DNA of 8,082 nucleotides, taken from contig JAQGPD010000569.1 in assembly GCA_028293305.1 (NCBI GenBank), positions 1 to 8,082 of the forward strand, read 5' to 3'. A program made the translations under genes and the position numbers. Of this stretch, positions 1-7,188 are shown in pieces. Source of the stretch: Verrucomicrobiales bacterium. GTDB lineage: Bacteria; Verrucomicrobiota; Verrucomicrobiia; Verrucomicrobiales; V1-33. The stretch's first letter is position 1. Every line of letters starts with the position of its first letter. The notes under the pieces are model-generated. The model had not been told where the DNA came from. It made no database searches and saw only the letters and a program-made list of their open reading frames with translations.

Positions 1-963
1 CACCAAAGGGTCATCCGTCAGGTGCCAGCCGCCCATGGCGACGGCGGTGTTGCTGCCATTGAAAATCTCCAGCCAATCGCTCCGGTCCAGGTCCTCGTCC
101 TCGTAGGAACCTCCATTTTCCGCCACAAATTCCGTGATGACCGGCCCGCCGGTGACGATGGTCGCGGCCGGCGTGGTGGAGACCCGGAGGGAATCGATGG
201 AGATTTCCTGCGAACCGCCCGACGTGGTCCGGGCCGTGAACGCGGCGCGGTCGCCCACGGTTGGCTGGAATCCCGGAACGGGAATGGCGGAGCCGATGCT
301 CACGCCGTTCCATGAGATGGAAAGGCCGGTGGTGCCCCACTGGATGCTGACATTCCTATAGGTGTCGTCGGAGGCAAAAGTCTGTGGATAGCTAACCAAC
401 TTCACCCGGTTGGCATAGACCACGATCTGCCCCTGACTTCCCCCCGGCGCCGGGTCCACGTCGGTTTCCCACGCGATTTCCAATCCCTTCGGCAAGGCAA
501 AACCCAGTTCCCCGTCGCCATCGCCCTCGGGTATTTCCCCAAACCCCACCGTGAATCCGCCGCCGGGCGTGCCGGCGTGTTTGAGCTTCAGCGTGAAGCT
601 GATCGTGAGGGCGCTGACATCCAGGCCGGGATCGATCTCCGGTATTTTAAAAGACGACACGGAATTCAGCACTCCATCCGCCGTCAGGCGGAGCGCGCTC
701 GACTGGATGGCGGCCACCGGGACGGGCGGATCTCCCATGGTGGTGCTGGAGAGAGTGGATCCGTCATTCCAAGCCCCCGAGCCCGCCACCAGTCCATCGG
801 CATACGTGAAAAGCTGATTGCCGGTCGCGGGATACGCCGCGGCGACGGTGGAACCGGCACCTGCCGTGAGGAAGCCCGCCGCCAGCAAAGACCTCAGGCT
901 GGACAAAACCCGTCGCGGGCGGAGGCGGTGCCGGGGCGCGGCAAGGGGGGCAAAATCACTCAT
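1..963 (-). CDS. Exported protein with lectin-like N-terminal region and lamin-tail domain (partial, 3' end beyond left edge)
   Basis: The frame is open for 321 codons from ATG at 963 to the window edge, so the C-terminus is missing. An in-frame TAA lies five codons upstream and the next in-frame Met is residue 76, so this start is well fixed. Residues 1-43 form a long export signal: an Arg-rich n-region (RHRLRPRR, 11-18), a hydrophobic stretch at about 24-42, and an AAA end. Residues 45-265 are rich in beta-strand patterns (ISFTLKLK, VSIQWG, LSISWNGVSIG) and resemble a concanavalin-like jelly-roll, seen from pattern only. Residues 275-321 match the start of a lamin-tail domain (ITEF, then DWLEIFN and GGWHLTDD). 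In Verrucomicrobiota such domains commonly sit in very large exported proteins, sometimes with CotH-like kinase modules, so the full protein may be much longer. Function is unknown; a surface or adhesive role is inference. Confidence 0.8.
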   Translation of the reverse strand, partial: MSDFAPLAAPRHRLRPRRVLSSLRSLLAAGFLTAGAGSTVAAAYPATGNQLFTYADGLVAGSGAWNDGSTLSSTTMGDPPVPVAAIQSSALRLTADGVLNSVSSFKIPEIDPGLDVSALTISFTLKLKHAGTPGGGFTVGFGEIPEGDGDGELGFALPKGLEIAWETDVDPAPGGSQGQIVVYANRVKLVSYPQTFASDDTYRNVSIQWGTTGLSISWNGVSIGSAIPVPGFQPTVGDRAAFTARTTSGGSQEISIDSLRVSTTPAATIVTGGPVITEFVAENGGSYEDEDLDRSDWLEIFNGSNTAVAMGGWHLTDDPLV

Positions 964-1300
964 CAGGGCTAAAAATTAGGGGTGGGAAAACACAGACTAC
1001 CAGAAAACCGCCGGACATGGAAAGCATAAAGGAATGACCACCAACCCGCGCATCAATGGCGCCTGCCGGAGGGTTGGCCGGGGATTCCTGTCCGCCGGGA
1101 AATCCCGGGCTCAGAGAGGCACGGCGGAATTCCCAATCGGATCAGCTAACAACGAAACCTGGCGGCCCCGTTTCCCCTTCCACAAAAACCAATCCCCCAG
1201 CGGCCACGATCGCCTCCTGACGACGCACCTCTGACAAATGTTCGCCGCATCCTGACAACAAGAGCCTGACAATCGCCCGCGCACGCCGCGCAGCCCCCTA
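964..1300. other. Intergenic region with phased heptamer repeat
   Basis: This 337-base gap separates two minus-strand genes. I see no convincing gene in it; the short ORFs crossing it have no domain or membrane pattern. It holds a GC hairpin at 1095-1108 (CCGGG, 4-base loop, CCCGG), a second imperfect stem GGGATT/AATCCC at 1081-1106, and the heptamer repeats at 1217-1272 listed separately. Neither stem is followed by a T-tract on the minus strand, so no intrinsic terminator is called. A promoter for the lamin-tail gene probably lies here, but I cannot place its -35 and -10 boxes. Confidence 0.5.
1217..1272 (-). repeat. Four heptamers, TTGTCAG x3 and TCGTCAG, at multiples of seven bases
   Basis: On the minus strand TTGTCAG occurs at 1266-1272, 1252-1258 and 1231-1237, and TCGTCAG at 1217-1223. 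Start-to-start distances are 14, 21 and 14 bases, all multiples of seven, and the spacers are unrelated to each other. The array begins 29 bases after the stop codon of the 588-residue gene and lies about 250-310 bases upstream of the lamin-tail gene. It could be a set of regulator half-sites or a decayed tandem repeat. Four short copies may also be chance. Confidence 0.4.
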
Positions 1301-3067
1301 TCAATTCCGTTTCACACGGAAGAATAGTTTGGGATCGGCAGTGAAGGCTCCGATGGCTTTGGCAGTGTAGTTCGGCGGAGAGCCGGTGATGGTGAAGGTG
1401 GCGGCGGTGGTCAGGGTGGTCCAAGGGCCGAGTTCCAGATCGTTGGTTTTTTGGAGAACGATGGTGCCGGGGATGCCAAGCCTTGAAGTGAACGGCATGA
1501 CCAAATCGTTGCCCACGCGGGAGGTGGAGGTGATGGTGGGTTTCAGTTCCAACAAAGGAGCGGGCGTTGTGGGGCTGAGTTCGCTGATGTCGAAGGCACC
1601 GGTGGAATACGTGGTGGCCCGGGTGTGGCCGCCGGGGGCATACACGCGGAGGAGGGCCTGACCGGAACTGATGGTGTAAAGATTTCCCGCGCTATCAAAG
1701 GCTATATCACGCGCGACGATGGTCGTGGGGGAGGTGTAGAGGAGAATGTGCGTGGCGTAATCGATTTTCCCGTCCTGGGTTTTGACCAGGTGGATCGCGT
1801 TGTCGGAACGGCGCAGGACAGCGAGCCAGTTGTCGTTGGACACATCGCAGGCGACCGATTCCAAGAAGGGATCCACCACCGTATTATCCAGGGAATAGGC
1901 GCGGAAGGCGGCCAGGGAACCTGTGTTGGTGACCTCGGGATGGGACGTGGTGGGCGAGCCAAAAGGAGTGAGGGCGAAGATCCCGGACTCCAGACCCGAG
2001 GAGCGGCGCTGGAGCTTGAAGAACGTGCCGTCGGGCGAGCGGCAGAGGTCGCAGGTCTGGCCCGCGAAGCCGATGCCGATGCTATTGCCCTGGATTCCAG
2101 CCGCGGAGGCGACCATTGTAGGGGCATTGGCCATGGGCAGCGGCTCATTGTTCATTTCCCATAACCAAATGCTGTTGCGCATTGATTGGCCGGTGGCGGC
2201 GGGATCGGATTGCAGATCCTGGTCCACGACCCAGACTTTCAGATTGCCATCCGTCTCCGTGCCTTCGGTGACGACCGCGGCGATGCTGCCGTGCAGACCC
2301 TGCGATCCAGTGGCGCCGGCGATGGGGAAAATGGAACCCGGGGGTCCGCCGAGGATATTTTTACCATTGGCGACATTGCCGTCGGTTTTGTAAACGGAAC
2401 CCCGGGTTTTGCTGAAATCCGCTATGAACAAATCGCCATTTTCGCCCACCGTCAGGCGGTAGGGGCTGTCGGTGCCATTGATGGTCAGGAGATCCGCCGC
2501 CGCCGTGCTGGTGTTGGCATCGAATGTCAGGCCCCCCGTCAACGGGCCGGAACCGAGCGCCGTGGCGGAGAAGTCGGGATTCAAAACATAAATGCCTTCC
2601 GCCATGTCCGCACGCGGCGTGACGGGAGGAGTGACGGCGGGGGCGGCCGTTCCGGGAGTGCCCAGCGAGGCATAAATGCGGCCGAACAAGGGCCCGGTGG
2701 CGGGGAAACGATTCACCGCAATCCCGCGGCCGTTGGCGAATTTCACCAGGTCGTTGCTGTCCTGGGTGATGGGTTGCAGGACGCCGGATTTCCAACCCGG
2801 ACCCGCGTTTTTCTCCACCTCGATGCGGAAGCTGCTGAACCCCGCCTTGCTGAAGGTCTTCAGGCCCGCCGGTTCCGGACTGGTGCCCAGAACGAGGGTG
2901 CTGGCCCCGTCATTGAAAATAACCTTCACCGTGTCCGCCGATTCGTTCAATACAAAGCTGACGGAATCCCCGGTGACCGTCACGGCGGAGGCATAAGGGG
3001 CAGCCGAGGAAATGGGGGCTACCAACAACACCGCCAGCGCGGTCAGGGACAGAATCGGGGTTTTCAT
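1301..3067 (-). CDS. Secreted propeller-like protein, 588 aa
   Basis: The start at ATG 3067 gives a clean Sec signal peptide: MKTP, a hydrophobic core LSLTALAVLLVAPI, and a likely cut after SSA-A near residue 23. Residues about 26-90 look like a small Ig-like module (VSFVLNES, VKVIFNDG) similar in style to FlgD-type Ig domains. Residues 110-490 carry repeated beta-propeller-like phrases: GRGIAVNR, FGRIYAS, GIYVLNPD, YRLTVGENGDLFIADF, and DIAFDSAGNLYTI. These resemble NHL/SMP-30-type blades. The last 80 residues (about 508-588), with IVLQKTNDLELGPWTTL and a terminal FFRVKRN, match a C-terminal module I associate with exported verrucomicrobial proteins. There is no PEP-CTERM tail. A CDLC pair sits at 339-342 and a third Cys at 407. 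No catalytic motif is visible. The function is unknown; carbohydrate or protein binding at the cell surface is a guess. No Shine-Dalgarno site precedes the start. Confidence 0.87.
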   Translation of the reverse strand: MKTPILSLTALAVLLVAPISSAAPYASAVTVTGDSVSFVLNESADTVKVIFNDGASTLVLGTSPEPAGLKTFSKAGFSSFRIEVEKNAGPGWKSGVLQPITQDSNDLVKFANGRGIAVNRFPATGPLFGRIYASLGTPGTAAPAVTPPVTPRADMAEGIYVLNPDFSATALGSGPLTGGLTFDANTSTAAADLLTINGTDSPYRLTVGENGDLFIADFSKTRGSVYKTDGNVANGKNILGGPPGSIFPIAGATGSQGLHGSIAAVVTEGTETDGNLKVWVVDQDLQSDPAATGQSMRNSIWLWEMNNEPLPMANAPTMVASAAGIQGNSIGIGFAGQTCDLCRSPDGTFFKLQRRSSGLESGIFALTPFGSPTTSHPEVTNTGSLAAFRAYSLDNTVVDPFLESVACDVSNDNWLAVLRRSDNAIHLVKTQDGKIDYATHILLYTSPTTIVARDIAFDSAGNLYTISSGQALLRVYAPGGHTRATTYSTGAFDISELSPTTPAPLLELKPTITSTSRVGNDLVMPFTSRLGIPGTIVLQKTNDLELGPWTTLTTAATFTITGSPPNYTAKAIGAFTADPKLFFRVKRN

Positions 3068-3386
3068 AGGGGTGATTGGAAGCGGATTGAGTGCCGGACG
3101 AAAAGGATAATCTCGACCGGTTGATGGAATTCGGACGTCCGCCTCGCGGTTTTGGATAGGCGGGCGATTTAAAAGTAGAAGTTCAGAAATATGGGAATCC
3201 GGCCCCGCCGGCGGCTGGCCATGTCAGGAACCCGCAGGCGATGCCGGTTTACCTGCACGGCTCCATAACGCAAAGCCCGCTGGTTCAATGATATTTGTCT
3301 AGCACACCGGCGCGACATGAGCCGCGTCACGGCCGGGACTGGCGGCTGGAAATGCGGAAATGCACCTCCAGCCCGCCCGCGGTCGG
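3068..3386. other. Intergenic region between two minus-strand genes
   Basis: This 319-base gap has no credible gene. Beside the 3' hairpin at 3341-3377 (listed separately) it contains a small stem GCCG/CGGC at 3321-3333, a GC-rich stem at 3201-3220 (CCG/CGG flanked by GGCC/GGCC with a two-base bulge), and a longer-loop stem CCGCC (3139-3143)/GGCGG (3159-3163) that would lie in the leader of the 588-residue gene. The promoter of that gene is expected here, but no convincing sigma-70 pair is visible. Confidence 0.45.
3341..3377 (-). terminator. Strong hairpin just after the PEP-CTERM gene, possible terminator
   Basis: The arms GGCGGCTGGA (3341-3350) and TCCAGCCCGCC (3367-3377) pair over ten bases with one bulged C. 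Inside, TGC (3353-3355) pairs with GCA (3362-3364) around a six-base loop. The hairpin begins nine bases after the stop codon of the PEP-CTERM gene on the minus strand. No T-tract follows, so it is not a textbook intrinsic terminator. It may act as an mRNA 3'-end stabiliser or as an unconventional terminator. Confidence 0.5.
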
Positions 3387-4178
3387 TCAGGCTTTCCGGC
3401 GGCGCAGGGAGGCGGCTCCCAGAATCGCCGCCAGCGTGAGGACGGAGCCGGAGGGCTCGGGGACGGTGACCAGGCTGACTCCGTCGAAATAAGCGGTGGT
3501 CGCGGTGGCTCCCAGCGCGGATCCCAAAACAATGGTGTCCCACGAGGCTGCGGTGGCTCCTGCGAGGGAACGGCTCAGAATTCCATCCACATAGAAGTTT
3601 ATGGAAGTGCCGTCCGCCAGCCGCTCAATGCCGAATTGATGCCACCCGATGGAGCGGGAAGGGGTGCCGACCCCATCAAGATTGAACCATCCGGCGGAGG
3701 TGCCGAATGTCAGGCGCGCCTGGTATTTGGTGGCATTGAAGGTCTCGCCGGCGAGAGTGACGCTGTTATAGCGGCCAATGGCCAAAAGCTGGGCCAGTGC
3801 GCCGGTGGCTGCGGTCCCTCCATTGGGCAGGCCGGCGCCGCCGCTGTAACCGCGGACCTCGGCGAACTCGCGGGTGGAGCCGCCGTCATCGTAGAAATAA
3901 TAGGAGAATATGGACGCGCCTTCGACTTCCGAGCCCCCGTTATCGTCGATGATGTTGTGGTGCATGCGGTCGGTGGTGTTATCCACGGCCGCGCTGTAGG
4001 TGCCCACCACCGGAACCACGTTTTGGGAAGTCGAGATCGTCAGGGGACTTGGCGTTGCCGCCGTCGAAGTCCAGTTCGCCAGGGTGCCGCTTTCAAAATC
4101 GTCCGAGAAAACAACGGCTGCCCGTGCGGCGGCGACCGGACTCATGAGCACCAGGCCAAAAAGAAGCGTTTTTTTCAT
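3387..4178 (-). CDS. PEP-CTERM sorting domain protein with LamG/jelly-roll-like region, 263 aa
   Basis: I choose ATG 4178 rather than the upstream in-frame ATG at 4274. It places a normal signal peptide (MKKTLLFGLVLMSPVAAARA) at the N-terminus, while the extra 32 residues are Pro/Gly-rich and non-hydrophobic. Residues 21-237 have a jelly-roll pattern: FSDDFESGTLANW at 24-36, GWHQFGIER at 178-186, INFYVDGIL at 193-201, and AYFDGVSLV at 229-237. This resembles concanavalin/LamG-type exported proteins. The end is a complete PEP-CTERM signal: VPEP at 239-242, a hydrophobic helix at about 245-257, and RRRK at 259-262. In known systems an exosortase recognises this tail and the protein is anchored or released at the outer surface, often with exopolysaccharide. 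No exosortase gene is in the window. The ligand is unknown. The gene is transcribed away from the transporter operon. Confidence 0.9.
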   Translation of the reverse strand: MKKTLLFGLVLMSPVAAARAAVVFSDDFESGTLANWTSTAATPSPLTISTSQNVVPVVGTYSAAVDNTTDRMHHNIIDDNGGSEVEGASIFSYYFYDDGGSTREFAEVRGYSGGAGLPNGGTAATGALAQLLAIGRYNSVTLAGETFNATKYQARLTFGTSAGWFNLDGVGTPSRSIGWHQFGIERLADGTSINFYVDGILSRSLAGATAASWDTIVLGSALGATATTAYFDGVSLVTVPEPSGSVLTLAAILGAASLRRRKA

Positions 4179-4448
4179 AGCGGATAGCGGGTAGGGAAAA
4201 AGTGATACGCCTTCTGGAGAATCCGTCACCCGGAATGCCCCAGGACGCCCTTCAACCTCCCCCCGCAAGTTCATGTGTCAATTTGCAAAATTAATGCTTA
4301 TCCAACTTTTTCGCATCCCTTCCGCATTTTTTTCCATGCACCGCCGGGCGTTCAAAAATATTCCCTCCGCACCGCGCCTTGACCGGCGGCGCGGCGGGCC
4401 TTAGGCATGGCGGCTGGCACGACGCCTGCCTTCCCTGCCCCGCATCCC
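4179..4448. promoter_or_regulatory. Divergent promoter region between PEP-CTERM gene and ABC operon
   Basis: This 270-base region must hold the starts of two opposite transcripts. Its middle (about 4270-4360) is AT-rich against GC-rich flanks. For the plus strand the best sigma-70-like pair is TTTCCA (4331-4336) and AAAAAT (4354-4359) with 17 bases between; each box matches four of six consensus bases. For the minus strand a perfect TTGACA reads at 4281-4276, but no good -10 follows at 16-18 bases. An imperfect palindrome centred on TTTGCAAA (4282-4289) could be an operator. I cannot recognise a Fur, Pho or other known box with confidence. Confidence 0.3.
4372..4394 (+). promoter_or_regulatory. 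Seven-base-pair GC hairpin in the leader of the ABC operon
   Basis: CCGCGCC (4372-4378) and GGCGCGG (4388-4394) are perfect complements around a nine-base loop. If transcription starts near 4366, as the weak promoter suggests, the hairpin is at the 5' end of the operon mRNA, 54 bases before the chosen ATG. It could protect the transcript or modulate initiation. A chance stem in GC-rich DNA is also possible. Confidence 0.3.
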
Positions 4449-5528
4449 ATGGTCTCGATCCATATCCGCAACCTGACAAAAAACTTCGGGAGCATGGTGG
4501 CTCTTGACAATATCAACCTAACCATCGGTTCCGGGGAAATGTTTTTCCTCCTCGGCCCCAGCGGTTGTGGAAAGACCACCCTGCTGCGCCACATCGCCGG
4601 ATTCTACACCCCGGATAAAGGCCACATCCTCTTTGATGAAAAGGACATCACCCACGTCCCGGCCCACAAGCGGAACACCGCCATGATGTTCCAAAGCTAC
4701 GCGCTCTGGCCGCACCTCACCGTGGGCGAGAACGTCGCCTTTGGCCTGGTGGAACGGAAGTTGGGCCGCGCGGAAATCGGGAAACGCGTCCAGGAAAGTC
4801 TGCGCATGGTCAGAATGGGCCCTCTCGAAGACCGCAAAATCAACCAACTCTCCGGCGGCCAGCAACAACGCGTCGCCCTCGCGCGCTCCATCGCGGTGCG
4901 TCCGGACGCCCTGCTCCTGGACGAGCCCCTATCCAATCTGGACGCGAAGCTGCGCCTGGAGATGCGCTCGGAAATCCGCCGCATCTGCAAGGAATTCGGC
5001 GTCACCGCGGTCTATGTCACGCATGACCAAAAGGAAGCCCTGCACCTGGCGGACCGCATGGCGGTGATGGAAAAAGGCGTTATCAGCCAGGTGGGCGGCC
5101 CGCGCGATATTTTCCGCTCCCCGCGCACCGCCTCGGTGGCTTCATTCATCGGCGAGGCGAATTTTCTGGACGCGGAAATGATCGCCCCCGCCGCCCCCGG
5201 ATCGCTGGCGACGGTGCGCACCGCCCACGGCATTTTCGCCGGGCGCCTGACAGATCCGGATTGGCAACCCGCCGCCACGGAAAAAGTCCAGCTTTGCCTG
5301 CGCCCGGAAGCCCTCCGCCTCACCACCACCCCGGCCCCCGCCAACCTCATCGCCGGCTCCCTGACAGATTCCGTCTACCTCGGCGAGCTGGCGCAATACA
5401 CCGTGCGCGATGCCGCGGGAAATGTGTTCCACCTTTCGGAATTGAACCCCGCCCTGCTCCGTCAGGCGGACCAATCCCCGGTCACCCTGACCATCGATCC
5501 CGACGACGTCATGATCCTCCGGGTTTGA
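4449..5528 (+). CDS. ABC transporter ATPase, iron(III)/polyamine/phosphonate importer type, 359 aa
   Basis: This is the cytoplasmic ATPase of a binding-protein-dependent importer. All nucleotide-binding motifs are intact: Walker A GPSGCGKT at 36-43, Q-loop Gln82 in MMFQSYALWPHLTVGENV, signature LSGGQ at 134-138, Walker B LLLDEP at 155-160 with catalytic Glu159, D-loop SNLD, and switch His192 in VTHDQKEAL. After about residue 235 comes a TOBE-type regulatory domain (QLCLRPEALRL, then GSLTDSVYLGELAQYTV). Length and layout match the PotA/FbpC/PhnT group. I prefer ATG 4449 because family members begin a few residues before the first strand (SIHIRNLTKNFG); the in-frame ATG at 4407 would add 14 Ala/Pro-rich residues. 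A binding-protein gene follows after 40 bases and a permease lies further downstream. Substrate specificity cannot be read from the ATPase. Confidence 0.95.
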   Translation: MVSIHIRNLTKNFGSMVALDNINLTIGSGEMFFLLGPSGCGKTTLLRHIAGFYTPDKGHILFDEKDITHVPAHKRNTAMMFQSYALWPHLTVGENVAFGLVERKLGRAEIGKRVQESLRMVRMGPLEDRKINQLSGGQQQRVALARSIAVRPDALLLDEPLSNLDAKLRLEMRSEIRRICKEFGVTAVYVTHDQKEALHLADRMAVMEKGVISQVGGPRDIFRSPRTASVASFIGEANFLDAEMIAPAAPGSLATVRTAHGIFAGRLTDPDWQPAATEKVQLCLRPEALRLTTTPAPANLIAGSLTDSVYLGELAQYTVRDAAGNVFHLSELNPALLRQADQSPVTLTIDPDDVMILRV

Positions 5529-5568
5529 TCCGCCCCACGGCCATCCTTCCTTTCCACGTCATCCTACC

Positions 5569-7176
5569 ATGGGCCGCTATCTGATAGTATTCCTCGCCTT
5601 GATCGCCGTCATCGCCGCTCCCGTGCTGATGAAACCGGAGACCAGCGCCCGCACCCGCGACTTCGCCGCCAACAACCGGCTGGTCATCGTGACGCCCCAC
5701 CTGGAGTCCATCCGCAACGAATTCGAGAGTGCCTTCCAGCGTTGGATGAAGGAAAAATACAACCGTGCCGTCGTCATCGACTGGCGCGTCCCCGGCGGCA
5801 CCACGGAGATCGGAAAAGTGGTCACCAGCGAATACCGCGCGGCCTTGGAATACTATTGGAAAAAAAACCGCAAGGACCCCTGGGACGACCGTCTGGGCAT
5901 GGTTTTCACCGACCCCAAGGACACCACGGAAGCCAGGAAAGTCTTCACCGCCTCCAACATCGGCATCGGCATGGACCTCTTTTTCGGAGGCGGCACCCCG
6001 GACTTCGCGGCCATGAAAAAAAGTGGTTATCTCGTCCCCGGCGATGCCGCCGCCGGCACCGGCATCCTGGGCGTGAAGGCGGCGCATCCCGACTGGTTCG
6101 GCGACAACGCCATCCCCGCCAAATCCGCCGGCGAGACCTACACCGACCCGGATTTCGGCTGGGTCGGGGCCTGCCTGTCATCCTTTGGAATTTGTTATAA
6201 TCTCGACTTCCATCAACGCCGCGGCTACACCGACCTGCCCTCCCAATGGGCCGACCTGACGAATCCACGCTATGAAAACCAGATCGCCCTGGCCGACCCT
6301 GGCAAGAGCGGCACCGTCGTCAAAATGATGGAGACCATTCTCCAGCAGGCCATGCAGGAATCCGCCCGCGGCATTGAGGAAGGTCCGGCGCGCAAAACGG
6401 CGCTGGAAGCCGGTTGGATCAAAGGCATGACGCTCATCCAACGCATCGGCGCCAATGCCAGGTATTGGACCGACAGCTCCGCCAAGATCCCGCTGGACGT
6501 CTGCGAGGGCGAAGCCGCCGCCGGCATGTGCATCGATTTTTATGCCAGGAATTACATCCAGCGGCTGGAGGAGGCGAATGGCTCCAGCCGCCTCGGATTC
6601 ATCCTGCCCTCCGGCGGCACCACGCCGAGCGTGGATCCCATCGCCTTGTTCCGCGGCGCGCCGAATCCGGAGCTGGCGACCCGGTTCATCGAGTTCGTCC
6701 TCAGCATGGAAGGCCAGCGCCTCTGGGCCTACAAATCCGGCGAGCCCGGCGGCCCGCAGCGCAGCGCCCTGCGGCGGCTTCCCATCCGCAAGGATTATTA
6801 CGTCCCGGAGCACCTCGTCCACGGCAGCGATCCCGGCATCCTGCCCTACGCCACCGGCACCTCCCTGACATATGATCCCGCGCTCACCAGCAGCAGCTTC
6901 AGCGCCATCCGCCTGGTCATCCGCGCCATGTGCCTGGATACGCATGAGGAGCTGAAAACCGCCTGGTCCGCCTTGATCGAACACGGCTTCCCGCCCCAGG
7001 CCACCGCCGCCTTCGGCGACCTCACCCACATCCGTTATGCCACCGTCACCCGCGACATGACGGAAAAACTCAACCTCCGCGACGGCCTCATCACCGCCGA
7101 ACTCAGCCGCGTCCTCGCCCAGCAGTTCCGCCAGCAATACGAACACGCCACCAAACTCGCCCGGCAGGGACTGTAA
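5569..7176 (+). CDS. Periplasmic solute-binding protein (type 2 fold), unusually long, 535 aa
   Basis: This is the substrate-capturing partner of the adjacent ATPase and permease. Residues 4-22 are a hydrophobic export helix after MGR; there is no lipobox Cys, so the protein is either cleaved or kept as an N-terminal membrane anchor. Family hallmarks of the FbpA-like group of type 2 binding proteins appear in order: FFGGGTPDF at 138-146, FGICYNLDF with SQWADLTNPRYENQIALADP at 206-244, KSGT at 246-249, CEGEAAAGMCIDFYAR at 312-327, and VDPIALFRGAPNPELATRFIEFVLSMEGQRLW at 355-386. Usual family members end soon after that last motif, at about 330-370 residues. Here some 140 further residues follow, predominantly helical towards the end, and about 35 charged residues (98-130) look inserted between early strands. 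I do not see the paired metal-binding tyrosines of FbpA clearly, so iron is not assured; phosphonate, polyamine or another anion is equally possible. Confidence 0.9.
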   Translation: MGRYLIVFLALIAVIAAPVLMKPETSARTRDFAANNRLVIVTPHLESIRNEFESAFQRWMKEKYNRAVVIDWRVPGGTTEIGKVVTSEYRAALEYYWKKNRKDPWDDRLGMVFTDPKDTTEARKVFTASNIGIGMDLFFGGGTPDFAAMKKSGYLVPGDAAAGTGILGVKAAHPDWFGDNAIPAKSAGETYTDPDFGWVGACLSSFGICYNLDFHQRRGYTDLPSQWADLTNPRYENQIALADPGKSGTVVKMMETILQQAMQESARGIEEGPARKTALEAGWIKGMTLIQRIGANARYWTDSSAKIPLDVCEGEAAAGMCIDFYARNYIQRLEEANGSSRLGFILPSGGTTPSVDPIALFRGAPNPELATRFIEFVLSMEGQRLWAYKSGEPGGPQRSALRRLPIRKDYYVPEHLVHGSDPGILPYATGTSLTYDPALTSSSFSAIRLVIRAMCLDTHEELKTAWSALIEHGFPPQATAAFGDLTHIRYATVTRDMTEKLNLRDGLITAELSRVLAQQFRQQYEHATKLARQGL

Positions 7177-7188
7177 AACTTTCTAACA

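Noticed and set aside
11..340. 109-codon minus-strand frame at the left edge
   Set aside because: A different minus-strand frame is open for all 321 codons here and encodes the signal peptide and lamin-tail motifs. This one is its His/Arg-rich shadow.
1034..1234. 66-codon plus-strand ORF in the gap at 964-1300
   Set aside because: It has no homology-like motif, membrane segment or ribosome site, and it is composed of Arg/Gly/Ser-rich sequence typical of random GC-rich frames.
2186..3124. 312-codon open frame on the plus strand
   Set aside because: It lies antisense over the 588-residue gene, starts in its leader, and has Arg/Gly-rich low-complexity composition without domains. Such mirror frames are common in GC-rich genes.
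3360..4187. 275-codon open frame on the plus strand
   Set aside because: It is antisense to the PEP-CTERM gene, which has a signal peptide and a full sorting tail. The plus-strand product is Gly/Arg-rich and shows no signal.
4179..4274. Upstream start for the PEP-CTERM gene at 4274
   Set aside because: It would bury the signal peptide behind 32 polar and Pro/Gly-rich residues. The ATG at 4178 gives a normal secretion signal.
4283..4303. Possible Fur box in the divergent region
   Set aside because: Only the right half resembles the consensus (about seven of nine bases); the left half does not match, so iron control is not supported.
6178..7146. 322-codon open frame on the minus strand
   Set aside because: It is wholly inside the solute-binding protein gene, whose product has clear family motifs. 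The antisense product is Gly/Ala/Asp-rich with no recognisable domain.
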